15,220 nucleotides of DNA. Origin: Patescibacteria group bacterium. GTDB taxonomy: Bacteria > Patescibacteriota > Minisyncoccia > UBA6257 > Colwellbacteraceae. Positions 6,755 through 12,440 of the stretch are shown here, piece after piece. Every line of letters begins with the position of its first letter. The first letter of the stretch is position 1. The stretch spans positions 1-15,220 of the forward strand of contig JAMCXR010000021.1 in NCBI GenBank assembly GCA_023474185.1, given 5' to 3'. A model generated the notes under the pieces. The model searched no databases. It had not been told where the DNA came from and saw only the letters and a list, made by a program, of their open reading frames with translations. The translations under genes and the position numbers were made by a program.

Positions 6755-7429
6755 ATGAGGATTTTAATAGTTGAGGACAACAAAAAACTGGCCGAGGTGG
6801 TGAAACACGGCCTGGAAAAAGAAGGGTTCGCAGTAGATTATCTTTTGGACGGAGAGAGCGGCGAAAAGCGGATGTTAATCAACCACCGGGACTACGACCT
6901 GTTGATTTTGGACATCATGCTTCCCAAGAAGGATGGCATAGCGGTCTGCAAATCGCTGCGCGATAAAGGGATCACCACCCCGATTCTGATGCTTACCGCC
7001 AAAGTGACGGTGGATGATAAGGTGGCCGGATTGGATATCGGAGCGGATGATTACCTGACCAAGCCTTTTTCTTTCAAAGAGCTGGTGGCGAGAATCAGAG
7101 CGCTTTTGCGGCGGCCGGCTGAGTCTTTGTCGGAGGAACTTGTGGTCGGCGACTTGCTTTTGAACACGGTGACGCGCGATGTCATACGCGGAGGCAAGAA
7201 GATACCTTTGACGTTGAAGGAATACATGGTATTGGAGTACCTGATGCGCCACCAAAATCAGGCTATCACCAGAGAACAGTTGTACGATCACGCCTGGGAC
7301 TTTGCCGCTGTGCCTTTCAGCAATACAATAGACGTGCATTTGAAGAACCTGCGGAGGAAAATAGACAATGGACACAAGGAAAAATTATTGGAAACGATTA
7401 GAGGAGTTGGTTACCGGCTTAGGTCGTAA
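6755..7429 (+). CDS. OmpR/PhoB-family response regulator
   Basis: 224 residues. The N-terminal receiver domain (about 1-118) has the acidic pair Glu7-Asp8 (ILIVEDN), phospho-acceptor Asp53 (LLILDIMLP), Thr81 (MLTAK) and Lys103 (LTKPF). A linker leads to a winged-helix DNA-binding domain (about 128-224) with NTIDVHLKNLRRKID and the closing ETIRGVGYRL. It is the transcription-factor half of the two-component pair with the following kinase, and phosphorylation at Asp53 should promote DNA binding. The ATG at 6755 is used because MRILIVEDN is the canonical beginning. The open frame runs back to 6623, but that part lies inside tRNA-Ala. Target genes cannot be read from the sequence. Confidence 0.95.
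   Translation: MRILIVEDNKKLAEVVKHGLEKEGFAVDYLLDGESGEKRMLINHRDYDLLILDIMLPKKDGIAVCKSLRDKGITTPILMLTAKVTVDDKVAGLDIGADDYLTKPFSFKELVARIRALLRRPAESLSEELVVGDLLLNTVTRDVIRGGKKIPLTLKEYMVLEYLMRHQNQAITREQLYDHAWDFAAVPFSNTIDVHLKNLRRKIDNGHKEKLLETIRGVGYRLRS
7353..7358 (+). promoter_or_regulatory. Shine-Dalgarno of the histidine kinase, inside the regulator gene
   Basis: GGAGGA lies about ten bases before the ATG at 7368, while still inside the response-regulator frame. It decides the kinase start and implies the two genes are translated from one message with a 62-base overlap. Confidence 0.65.
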
Positions 7430-8390
7430 TCGTTTTTCGCTGGCGCGAATCAAGCTTACGGCCTTTTACTCGTTGATACTGGCGGTCATCATGACCGCCT
7501 TGAGCGTTGCGGTTTACCGCTCGACGCTCATTAACGTCGCTTTGGATTTGCGCAGTGAATTCCTGGATCCGGTTTTGGCGCACGCCGCTTTGGTAAAGTT
7601 CAGCAGCGACTTGGAGACCGACATCATCATCATTGATGCGGCTTTTATCGCCTTGATGACCACTTTGAGTTATGTCTTCGCCGGCGAGATTTTGCGCCCT
7701 CTGCGCGAATCCATCGAGGAACAAAAAAGATTCACCGCCGACGTGGCCCACGAATTACGGACCCCTTTGGCTGTGATGCGCGCCGATTTGGAAATAGCCG
7801 AAGCCTCCGAGTCTTTGGACAGGAAGGAAACGGAAAGGCTCATTAAAAGCAACTTGGAGGAAGTGGAGCAGCTGACCGAACTGGCTGGTTCGCTGCTCAT
7901 CCTTTTAAAGGAGGATAACGCTGGCTCGAACGACATGAAGAAAGTCGACCTTTATTCTTTAACGGGGAAAGCGGTTGGTCAGCTGCGCGTGTTAGCCGAA
8001 GCCCGTGGCTTGTCGATGGAGATGGCGGAGGGAACGCCGGTATTCACGGTCGGCCACCCGGACTCACTGAATATAATGATTCGCAATTTGATCAAAAACG
8101 CCATCCAGTACACGCCGGAAGGCGGCGCGGTGACGGTTTCTGTTGGCGAGGAAAATAAAAAAGCGGTTCTGAGAGTCCGGGATACCGGCATCGGCATCGG
8201 CGAAGCTGACCTGCCGCATGTTTTCGACAGGTTTTACAAAGCGGACAAGTCCAGGACGCAGTCCGAGGGAGGCGCGGGACTCGGTTTATCGATTGTCGAC
8301 CGCATAGTCCGCAACCATAATGGCCAGATAAAAATAGAAAGTGTTTTGGGAAAAGGAACTGAAGCCGCTGTCTCTTTATCGTTGGCTTAG
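7368..8390 (+). CDS. Membrane sensor histidine kinase
   Basis: 340 residues. Two membrane segments, at about 29-50 and 83-105, enclose an outside loop of only about 30 residues. A short linker follows, with no recognisable HAMP domain. The dimerisation/phospho-acceptor domain carries DVAHELRTPL, with His128 as the autophosphorylation site. The ATP-binding domain has the N box IMIRNLIKNAIQYTP (Asn240, Asn244), the G1 box RDTGIGIG (272-278), the F box FDRFYKAD and the G2 box GGAGLGLS (301-308). All catalytic motifs are intact. It should phosphorylate the regulator encoded immediately upstream. The small outside loop suggests it senses a membrane or envelope state rather than binding a large ligand; that is inference. 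Confidence 0.95.
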   Translation: MDTRKNYWKRLEELVTGLGRNRFSLARIKLTAFYSLILAVIMTALSVAVYRSTLINVALDLRSEFLDPVLAHAALVKFSSDLETDIIIIDAAFIALMTTLSYVFAGEILRPLRESIEEQKRFTADVAHELRTPLAVMRADLEIAEASESLDRKETERLIKSNLEEVEQLTELAGSLLILLKEDNAGSNDMKKVDLYSLTGKAVGQLRVLAEARGLSMEMAEGTPVFTVGHPDSLNIMIRNLIKNAIQYTPEGGAVTVSVGEENKKAVLRVRDTGIGIGEADLPHVFDRFYKADKSRTQSEGGAGLGLSIVDRIVRNHNGQIKIESVLGKGTEAAVSLSLA

Positions 8391-8640
8391 GGGCGTTGGA
8401 TTTCGAATTTAACAGGGTTCACAGCCGTTTCATCTTGGGGCGCTATCGTTGTAATCAGCCTCCATTGGTCGATGGGGCCAGCGCGCTAATTCTAATTGGA
8501 AATACAAATGCCAAAACGCAAACCCAAGAAGAAATAATCAACGAACAATAGAATACGACGACTTGTGTTATTACAGGCTAATATTTAGCCTCTCCTGACA
8601 CGCTTTTCTACCTAAGCGCGTCGAGCCTCACCGAGGCGAT
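8391..8640 (+). other. Gene-free, hairpin-rich stretch (possible small RNA)
   Basis: No credible protein gene is present. The only start-stop run is a 9-codon lysine/arginine-rich frame at 8508-8537. Three hairpins stand in a row on the plus strand. They are AGGCTAA-TAT-TTAGCCT (8575-8591), GACACGCTT with AAGCGCGTC (8597-8605 and 8614-8622, one mismatch), and GCCTC-ACC-GAGGC (8625-8637). They lead directly into the terminator at 8641. The first hairpin contains a TAATAT that could be a -10 box, so its role is ambiguous. The stretch may be the 3' tail of the kinase message or a separate small RNA of roughly 100 nt. Confidence 0.35.
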
Positions 8641-8690
8641 GGCCGCGGACGGCTGCTAAGGCAGCCTTCTCTCCCGCGGCCTTTTGTTTT
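8641..8690 (+). terminator. Strong intrinsic terminator with a nested hairpin
   Basis: GGCCGCGG (8641-8648) pairs with CCGCGGCC (8674-8681). Inside it is a second hairpin, GGCTGC-TAAG-GCAGCC (8651-8666). TTTTGTTTT (8682-8690) follows. It ends the kinase message or a small RNA before the tRNA-Ala gene. Confidence 0.85.
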
Positions 8691-8704
8691 GGCCGGCATT
8701 TCCC

Positions 8705-8710
8705 TAAAAT
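8705..8710 (+). promoter_or_regulatory. -10 box of tRNA-Ala(UGC)
   Basis: TAAAAT, starting 16 bases before the mature tRNA. The -35 is poor: TTGTTT at 8684-8689 gives a short 15-base spacer and overlaps the preceding terminator tail. Confidence 0.45.
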
Positions 8711-8720
8711 ACAGGGTAAC

Positions 8721-8792
8721 GGGCCAGTAGTTCAGTGGCAGAACGCCTCATTTGCAATGAGGAGGTCAGGGGTCCGATTCCCCTCTGGTCCA
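8721..8792 (+). tRNA. tRNA-Ala(UGC)
   Basis: Acceptor stem GGGCCAG with CTGGTCC again has G3-U70. The D stem is GTTC with GAAC, and the anticodon arm CCTCA-TTTGCAA-TGAGG gives anticodon TGC. The T arm is AGGGG-TCCGATT-CCCCT: position 55 is C instead of the nearly universal U (pseudouridine). Discriminator A8792 is followed by CCG, so CCA is not encoded. Together with tRNA-Ala(GGC) it covers all four GCN codons. Confidence 0.93.
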
Positions 8793-8851
8793 CCGTTTCG
8801 CTCCGAAGCTTCGCGGCGAGCATAACCGCAGGGAAGCACACAACCGTTCTA

Positions 8852-8880
8852 TTGACGATTAACAGTTTTAATGTCATTAT
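8852..8880 (+). promoter_or_regulatory. Promoter of the 149-aa gene
   Basis: TTGACG (8852-8857), a 17-base spacer and CATTAT (8875-8880), preceded by an extended -10 TGT (8872-8874). Start near 8887 gives a leader of about 70 bases. Confidence 0.6.
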
Positions 8881-8958
8881 TTTTTTGAGCTACTGTCGCT
8901 CAGCAGTGAACCTTTAAGTTGCTCTATCGAAAATCGGATCGAAAGAGGAGAGTGAGTG

Positions 8959-9408
8959 ATGGAAACGACGGATGCCGAACATGCATGGATTCCGAAGGTT
9001 CCAAGGGGGCTGATCCTGGAGTTTGTCAAACGGATCAAGCCGGTCGTACGCATGTGTCGCGACCCCCTTTCCGGTGAACTGAAACTGACCTGGGGTGAGG
9101 CGGCGCTGTACTACATCGCTCCGGTCGACCCGTTCAATCGGGCTTACACGTGGGATCCAAAACCCACCAGCTTGGCTGACGGGCTGGAACCGGTATGCGA
9201 CATCCAGACGTACCACTCCTACGGCTATTATGGAATTTTTAAACCATCGGTAGCCGAAGTCCTAGCCCAAATTCCTCCGGAGTTGAGAAATGCGGTGCGC
9301 GCTTTTGAGATTATCAGCCGTCCGATGACGGTTGGGGATCTCAACCGTAATCAAGCAGCCTTGAGCGCCGGCTACCATGTTGCCGTCACACGTCTCTACC
9401 GCCGGTAA
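8959..9408 (+). CDS. Hypothetical cytosolic protein (149 aa)
   Basis: I do not recognise the family. The ATG at 8959 is preferred over the GTG three bases before it because GGAG at 8947-8950 is then spaced by eight bases. The product is soluble, with no signal or membrane segment. It is rich in aromatic and proline residues in the middle (WGEAALYYIAPVDPFNRAYTWDPKP, TYHSYGYYGIFKPS), followed by a helical end (VAEVLAQIPPELRNAVRAFEII). Two cysteines (33 and 80) and several histidines are scattered without a recognised metal motif. The gene is a single transcription unit with its own promoter, Shine-Dalgarno and terminator. Function unknown. Confidence 0.75.
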   Translation: METTDAEHAWIPKVPRGLILEFVKRIKPVVRMCRDPLSGELKLTWGEAALYYIAPVDPFNRAYTWDPKPTSLADGLEPVCDIQTYHSYGYYGIFKPSVAEVLAQIPPELRNAVRAFEIISRPMTVGDLNRNQAALSAGYHVAVTRLYRR

Positions 9409-9445
9409 TGGCGCGATACCCGATTCGGTCCCCTTGTTCCCTTAT

Positions 9446-9488
9446 AGCCCCCGGCAGAATGCAAGCCTGTCCGGGGCTCTTTTTTTTT
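9446..9488 (+). terminator. Intrinsic terminator after the 149-aa gene
   Basis: AGCCCCCGG (9446-9454) pairs with CCGGGGCT (9471-9478) with one bulged C and a 16-base loop, followed by a run of nine T (9480-9488). Confidence 0.9.
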
Positions 9489-9524
9489 GAAAATTTTGTC
9501 GATTTGCTTCCGGGCGGCTTGGGG

Positions 9525-9530
9525 TATAAT
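9525..9530 (+). promoter_or_regulatory. Consensus -10 box, leaderless GTG gene
   Basis: Perfect TATAAT ending six bases before the GTG at 9537. No Shine-Dalgarno is present and no convincing -35 is visible. Confidence 0.6.
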
Positions 9531-9536
9531 TAAGGC

Positions 9537-10229
9537 GTGAAGGGGAACACGGTAATCGTCATCGCCTTGGCTGTCGTGGTTATGGCCTTGATTTCCGTTT
9601 TTATTTACTACTCGTTTTTAAACACCAAAGAAGCTACGCTTAACACCGCGCTGAACATAGTGACATCCAGTGCACCGGCCTTCGATCAAAGTTTGTCTGA
9701 CGGGACTATAACTATTTCCTATCCCTCGTCAGAGTTTAGTCTGGCCGCCACCCAGGAGCAGCTTTTGCTTCTCTCTTACATTCCTCCCTGCGACCAAGGA
9801 TTCGATTACTGCCTTTACTACAGCACCTCGACCTATAAGGGGACTAATTTCGAGAGCGCCGGCATCGGAATCCTTAACCTCAACAAAACGATGCCTTCGG
9901 CCGGCAGTTGTCTGAACGCGCCGCCGGAAGGATACACTGGTCTTCACCCTGTCGCAACCACCTCGACCCCGAACTATTCGGTAAGCATGTTCAGCCCGCT
10001 TGGCAACGCCGCTATGGGCCATTACGCGAGCGATGTCGTCTACCGTCTGGAATACAAAGGTAAATGCTATCAGTTCGATGCGCGCATCGGCGAAACTCAG
10101 TTCGCCAACTATCCGCCCGGAGCTATAAAACTTTTCACTGCTAACGATTACAGCACGGTTAAGTCCGAGCTTTTGGATATTCTAGGCACACTTACCCTGC
10201 CGGGTGGCGAGAAGGTAATACTTCCGTAA
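9537..10229 (+). CDS. Hypothetical membrane-anchored exported protein (230 aa)
   Basis: A hydrophobic segment at about 5-26 (TVIVIALAVVVMALISVFIYY) after a short basic start looks like a signal anchor, leaving about 200 residues outside. The outer part has four cysteines (85, 92, 125 and 177), suitable for two disulfides, and is rich in Ser, Thr and Tyr. The segment GKCYQFDARIGETQFANYPPGAIKLF reads like a beta-domain conserved in small CPR exported proteins; I know of no assigned function. The GTG start is taken because a perfect TATAAT sits six bases before it and the protein begins properly with MKGNTVIVIA. It stands alone between a terminator and the next tRNA. Confidence 0.75.
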   Translation: MKGNTVIVIALAVVVMALISVFIYYSFLNTKEATLNTALNIVTSSAPAFDQSLSDGTITISYPSSEFSLAATQEQLLLLSYIPPCDQGFDYCLYYSTSTYKGTNFESAGIGILNLNKTMPSAGSCLNAPPEGYTGLHPVATTSTPNYSVSMFSPLGNAAMGHYASDVVYRLEYKGKCYQFDARIGETQFANYPPGAIKLFTANDYSTVKSELLDILGTLTLPGGEKVILP

Positions 10230-10248
10230 TTTTGGGTTGGCAGTCTCG

Positions 10249-10277
10249 TTGAAACTCCGGTTTTTTTACGCTAAACT
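10249..10277 (+). promoter_or_regulatory. Promoter of tRNA-Ser(CGA)
   Basis: TTGAAA (10249-10254), a 17-base spacer and TAAACT (10272-10277). Start near 10284, four bases before the mature tRNA. Confidence 0.6.
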
Positions 10278-10287
10278 CTTAGCGCTT

Positions 10288-10377
10288 GGAGGGTTCGCAT
10301 AGTGGTCTAGTGCGCCGCACTCGAAATGCGGTTGGGGAGAAATCCCCTCACAGGTTCAAATCCTGTACCCTCCGCCA
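10288..10377 (+). tRNA. tRNA-Ser(CGA), CCA encoded
   Basis: Acceptor stem GGAGGGT with ACCCTCC and discriminator G. The anticodon arm CCGCA-CTCGAAA-TGCGG gives anticodon CGA (reads UCG). The long variable arm is built on GGGGAGAAATCCCC, and the T arm is ACAGG-TTCAAAT-CCTGT. CCA is encoded at 10375-10377. Confidence 0.95.
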
Positions 10378-10420
10378 GTTAAAAATTCATTCATCGGTTC
10401 GGAAAACCTAGCTCTTCCGC

Positions 10421-10453
10421 GGCCCCTGGTTTTTACCGAGGGCCTTTTAATTT
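10421..10453 (+). terminator. Terminator after tRNA-Ser(CGA)
   Basis: GGCCCCTGGT (10421-10430), loop TTTT and ACCGAGGGCC (10435-10444) form a stem with one mismatch and one wobble. TTTTAATTT follows. It ends exactly where an upstream in-frame ATG of the next gene begins, which speaks against that ATG. Confidence 0.75.
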
Positions 10454-10473
10454 ATGGTAAAGCCCGTAAATAT

Positions 10474-10502
10474 TTGCGCCCAAAAACAGGAAGTAATACT
10501 AT
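10474..10502 (+). promoter_or_regulatory. Possible promoter of the Bax inhibitor-1 gene
   Basis: TTGCGC (10474-10479), a 17-base spacer and TACTAT (10497-10502). The predicted start near 10509 leaves about 20 bases before the ATG at 10529. Both boxes are imperfect. Confidence 0.4.
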
Positions 10503-10528
10503 TAGACCAACAAACTTTTTTAAACGCC

Positions 10529-11299
10529 ATGGATTTCCAACCGACTGTGCCCGAACAAGCTGCGACTTCTGCCCCGGTTTCTGTTAAACCCGGTAAGCCC
10601 AGCTGGGGCCGAGCGGCGCTCGGCCAGTTTTCGACTCCGGACAGGGTCGCTTTTATCTACAAGGTTTACGGCTGGATGTGTTTTGGGCTAATGATAAGCG
10701 CGCTGGTTTCTTTCTTGGTTATGAGCACGCCTTCCATCGCCCAGGCGATTTTTGGAAACATAATGATTTTTTATGGCCTCCTGATACTGGAATTGATCGC
10801 CGTGTTTTCTCTCGCCGCCATGGTGCATAAGATATCAAGCGTCGCTTCCGCAATCATTTTTGTTTTATACTCCGCGTTGAACGGACTGACCCTTTCGATA
10901 ATATTTTTCGCGTACCAGCTGGGTTCCATCGAGGAGATTTTCTTCCTGGCCGCCGGTATTTTCGGGGCGATGAGTTTGTATGGGTTTTTCACCAAAAGAG
11001 ACCTGACAACCGTAGGTCGTCTCGCCATCATGGCTCTATTCGGGTTGGTGGTCGCGATGATCGTCAATCTTTTTATAATGAACGACGTATATATGTTCAT
11101 ACTCGCCTGCATCGGCACAGTGGTCTTTGTAATACTGACTGCCTACGACACGCAGAAGCTAAAGTGGCTGTATGAGTTAGGCCGGACGGAGGGAAGCGAC
11201 GGAGAAAAGAAAGAGGCGATTAACGGAGCGCTGACCCTGTATCTAGACTTCATCAACCTTTTCGTGGATTTACTATTAGTTTTTGGCAAAAGAAAATAG
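10529..11299 (+). CDS. Bax inhibitor-1 / YccA-YetJ family membrane protein
   Basis: 256 residues with a soluble Pro/Ala-rich N-terminus (about 1-40) and then about seven hydrophobic segments starting at residue 42. The family hallmarks lie at the end: LTAYDTQKLKWL (Asp207) and GALTLYLDFINLFVDLLLVFGKRK (Asp240). In Bacillus YetJ two buried aspartates of this kind form the pH-dependent calcium-leak gate, and both have plausible counterparts here, although the spacing between them is longer because of a charged loop (RTEGSDGEKKE). The likely role is a calcium leak or membrane-stress protein in the cytoplasmic membrane. An in-frame ATG at 10454 would start in the tail of the tRNA terminator and place the promoter inside the gene, so 10529 is preferred. 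No Shine-Dalgarno is visible. Confidence 0.9.
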   Translation: MDFQPTVPEQAATSAPVSVKPGKPSWGRAALGQFSTPDRVAFIYKVYGWMCFGLMISALVSFLVMSTPSIAQAIFGNIMIFYGLLILELIAVFSLAAMVHKISSVASAIIFVLYSALNGLTLSIIFFAYQLGSIEEIFFLAAGIFGAMSLYGFFTKRDLTTVGRLAIMALFGLVVAMIVNLFIMNDVYMFILACIGTVVFVILTAYDTQKLKWLYELGRTEGSDGEKKEAINGALTLYLDFINLFVDLLLVFGKRK

Positions 11300-11307
11300 A
11301 GAATTTA

Positions 11308-11348
11308 GGCCATTCGCTTTCCATCTCTGCTCGCTAAAGTGATGGGCC
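11308..11348. repeat. Imperfect hairpin at the left edge of the AT-rich cassette
   Basis: GGCCATTCGCTTT (11308-11320) and AAAGTGATGGGCC (11336-11348) form a stem of four and seven pairs around two mismatches, with a 15-base loop. There is no T-tract. It may end the Bax inhibitor-1 message or mark the cassette border. Confidence 0.4.
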
Positions 11349-11369
11349 GCGAACACGCGTAACAAAAGC

Positions 11370-11398
11370 TTTAACTGATTATCAAATTATATTATAAT
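11370..11398 (+). promoter_or_regulatory. Promoter of the restriction-modification pair
   Basis: TTTAAC (11370-11375), a 17-base spacer and perfect TATAAT (11393-11398). The leader is about 23 bases to the ATG at 11428, without a clear Shine-Dalgarno. Confidence 0.55.
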
Positions 11399-11427
11399 CA
11401 ATATGTTTTAGAGATGACAGTAAAGAC

Positions 11428-12438
11428 ATGAACACAGATACCTCTATAAAGAAGAGAAGCTTAGGACAATTTTTTACTAGAAACGATTTTTGGATAAAAG
11501 AACATATTCTTAACTTTATCAGAACATCCGGCACAACTATTGCTTATGATCCATTCGCTGGCAGTGGTGATCTACTAAAGGTTGCACGGGAGATGGGTTT
11601 TGAAAAATACGAAGGGCTTGATGTAGACAGTTCGTTAGGATGGGGTTTTAACGATAGTTTACTCAATGTCCCTAAAATTAGCGGTTCGATCATTATTACA
11701 AACCCGCCGTATTTGACTAACTATAGTGCTAAACGTAGAGGGATTTATTCTGCCGTAGAAAAATACTTCAGCACGTGTGATTACGATGATCTATATCAAC
11801 TTGCAATTGAAAAGTGTTTACAAAACGATTTTGGAATCATTATTGTCCCCGAAACTTTTATAAACTCTGGATTCCCAAAAAACAGGTTAGTGAGCATTAC
11901 TATTATAGAAGATCAATTGTTTTTAGATACCGAAAACCCTGTATGCGTGATTTGTTTTGATAACAAGATAAAACCATATGGTAAAATAAAAGTTTACAAG
12001 GGCAATGAGTTTATCGGATACCTTGATTATTTTGAGAAATTACGCAGGATTCCAAGAAGAAACAGATATATAAAGTTTAATTCTCTGGAAGGTCAAATAG
12101 CTCTGAGAGCAGTTGATACTACTAATCCTTATAAACCAATATTATTTATGAAGCCGAGCGAGATTGATTACGATCTTAGAGGGATTAAGCATAGTTCGAG
12201 ATTAATAACCCTGATAGAGATCGGAGCCGATTTTGATTTAATAGATAAGATTATCGAATATAGCAATAATCTACTTTTTGATTTTAGAAAAAAAACACGT
12301 GATGTTTTATTGTCTCCGTTTAAGGGTAATAAAAAAAATGGAGAAAGAAGAAGAAGGTTGGATTATATGACCGCCAGGGCAATTTTGGAAGATGCTTATG
12401 ATTTGGCTAGCAACAGTGCAAAAACAAACCTGCTTTAA
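11428..12438 (+). CDS. N6-adenine DNA methyltransferase (type II modification enzyme)
   Basis: 336 residues. The SAM-binding motif I is DPFAGSGDLL (41-50), followed by an acidic residue in GLDVD (63-67) and the catalytic motif IV NPPY (92-95, inside IITNPPYLTN). This motif order and NPPY identify an amino-methyltransferase acting on adenine N6. The tail with ERRRRLDYMTARAILEDAYDL is helical and basic, and target recognition probably lies between residue 100 and the end. It would protect host DNA from the nuclease encoded two bases downstream. The gene is clearly AT-richer than its neighbours and uses many AGA and ATA codons, as expected for an acquired gene. The recognition sequence cannot be deduced. 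Confidence 0.88.
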   Translation: MNTDTSIKKRSLGQFFTRNDFWIKEHILNFIRTSGTTIAYDPFAGSGDLLKVAREMGFEKYEGLDVDSSLGWGFNDSLLNVPKISGSIIITNPPYLTNYSAKRRGIYSAVEKYFSTCDYDDLYQLAIEKCLQNDFGIIIVPETFINSGFPKNRLVSITIIEDQLFLDTENPVCVICFDNKIKPYGKIKVYKGNEFIGYLDYFEKLRRIPRRNRYIKFNSLEGQIALRAVDTTNPYKPILFMKPSEIDYDLRGIKHSSRLITLIEIGADFDLIDKIIEYSNNLLFDFRKKTRDVLLSPFKGNKKNGERRRRLDYMTARAILEDAYDLASNSAKTNLL

Positions 12439-12440
12439 AA

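Noticed and set aside
8508..8537. Nine-codon Lys/Arg-rich reading frame MPKRKPKKK
   Set aside because: It is too short, has only a weak GGA upstream, and lies in an otherwise non-coding hairpin region.
8633..8666. Fluoride (crcB) riboswitch core
   Set aside because: GGCGATGG resembles its beginning, but the closing CGCC and the AAC segment are missing, and no fluoride exporter gene follows.
8391..8690. tmRNA (ssrA)
   Set aside because: The 5' part (GGGGCG, then GGATTTCGA, then ACAGGG) resembles a tmRNA start. However, there is no matching 3' acceptor strand, no T loop before the terminator, and no tag frame ending in an Ala-Ala type degron within the hairpin at 8575-8591.
10454..10528. 25-residue longer start of the Bax inhibitor-1 protein
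   Set aside because: That ATG abuts the tRNA-Ser terminator tail, and the best promoter lies downstream of it.
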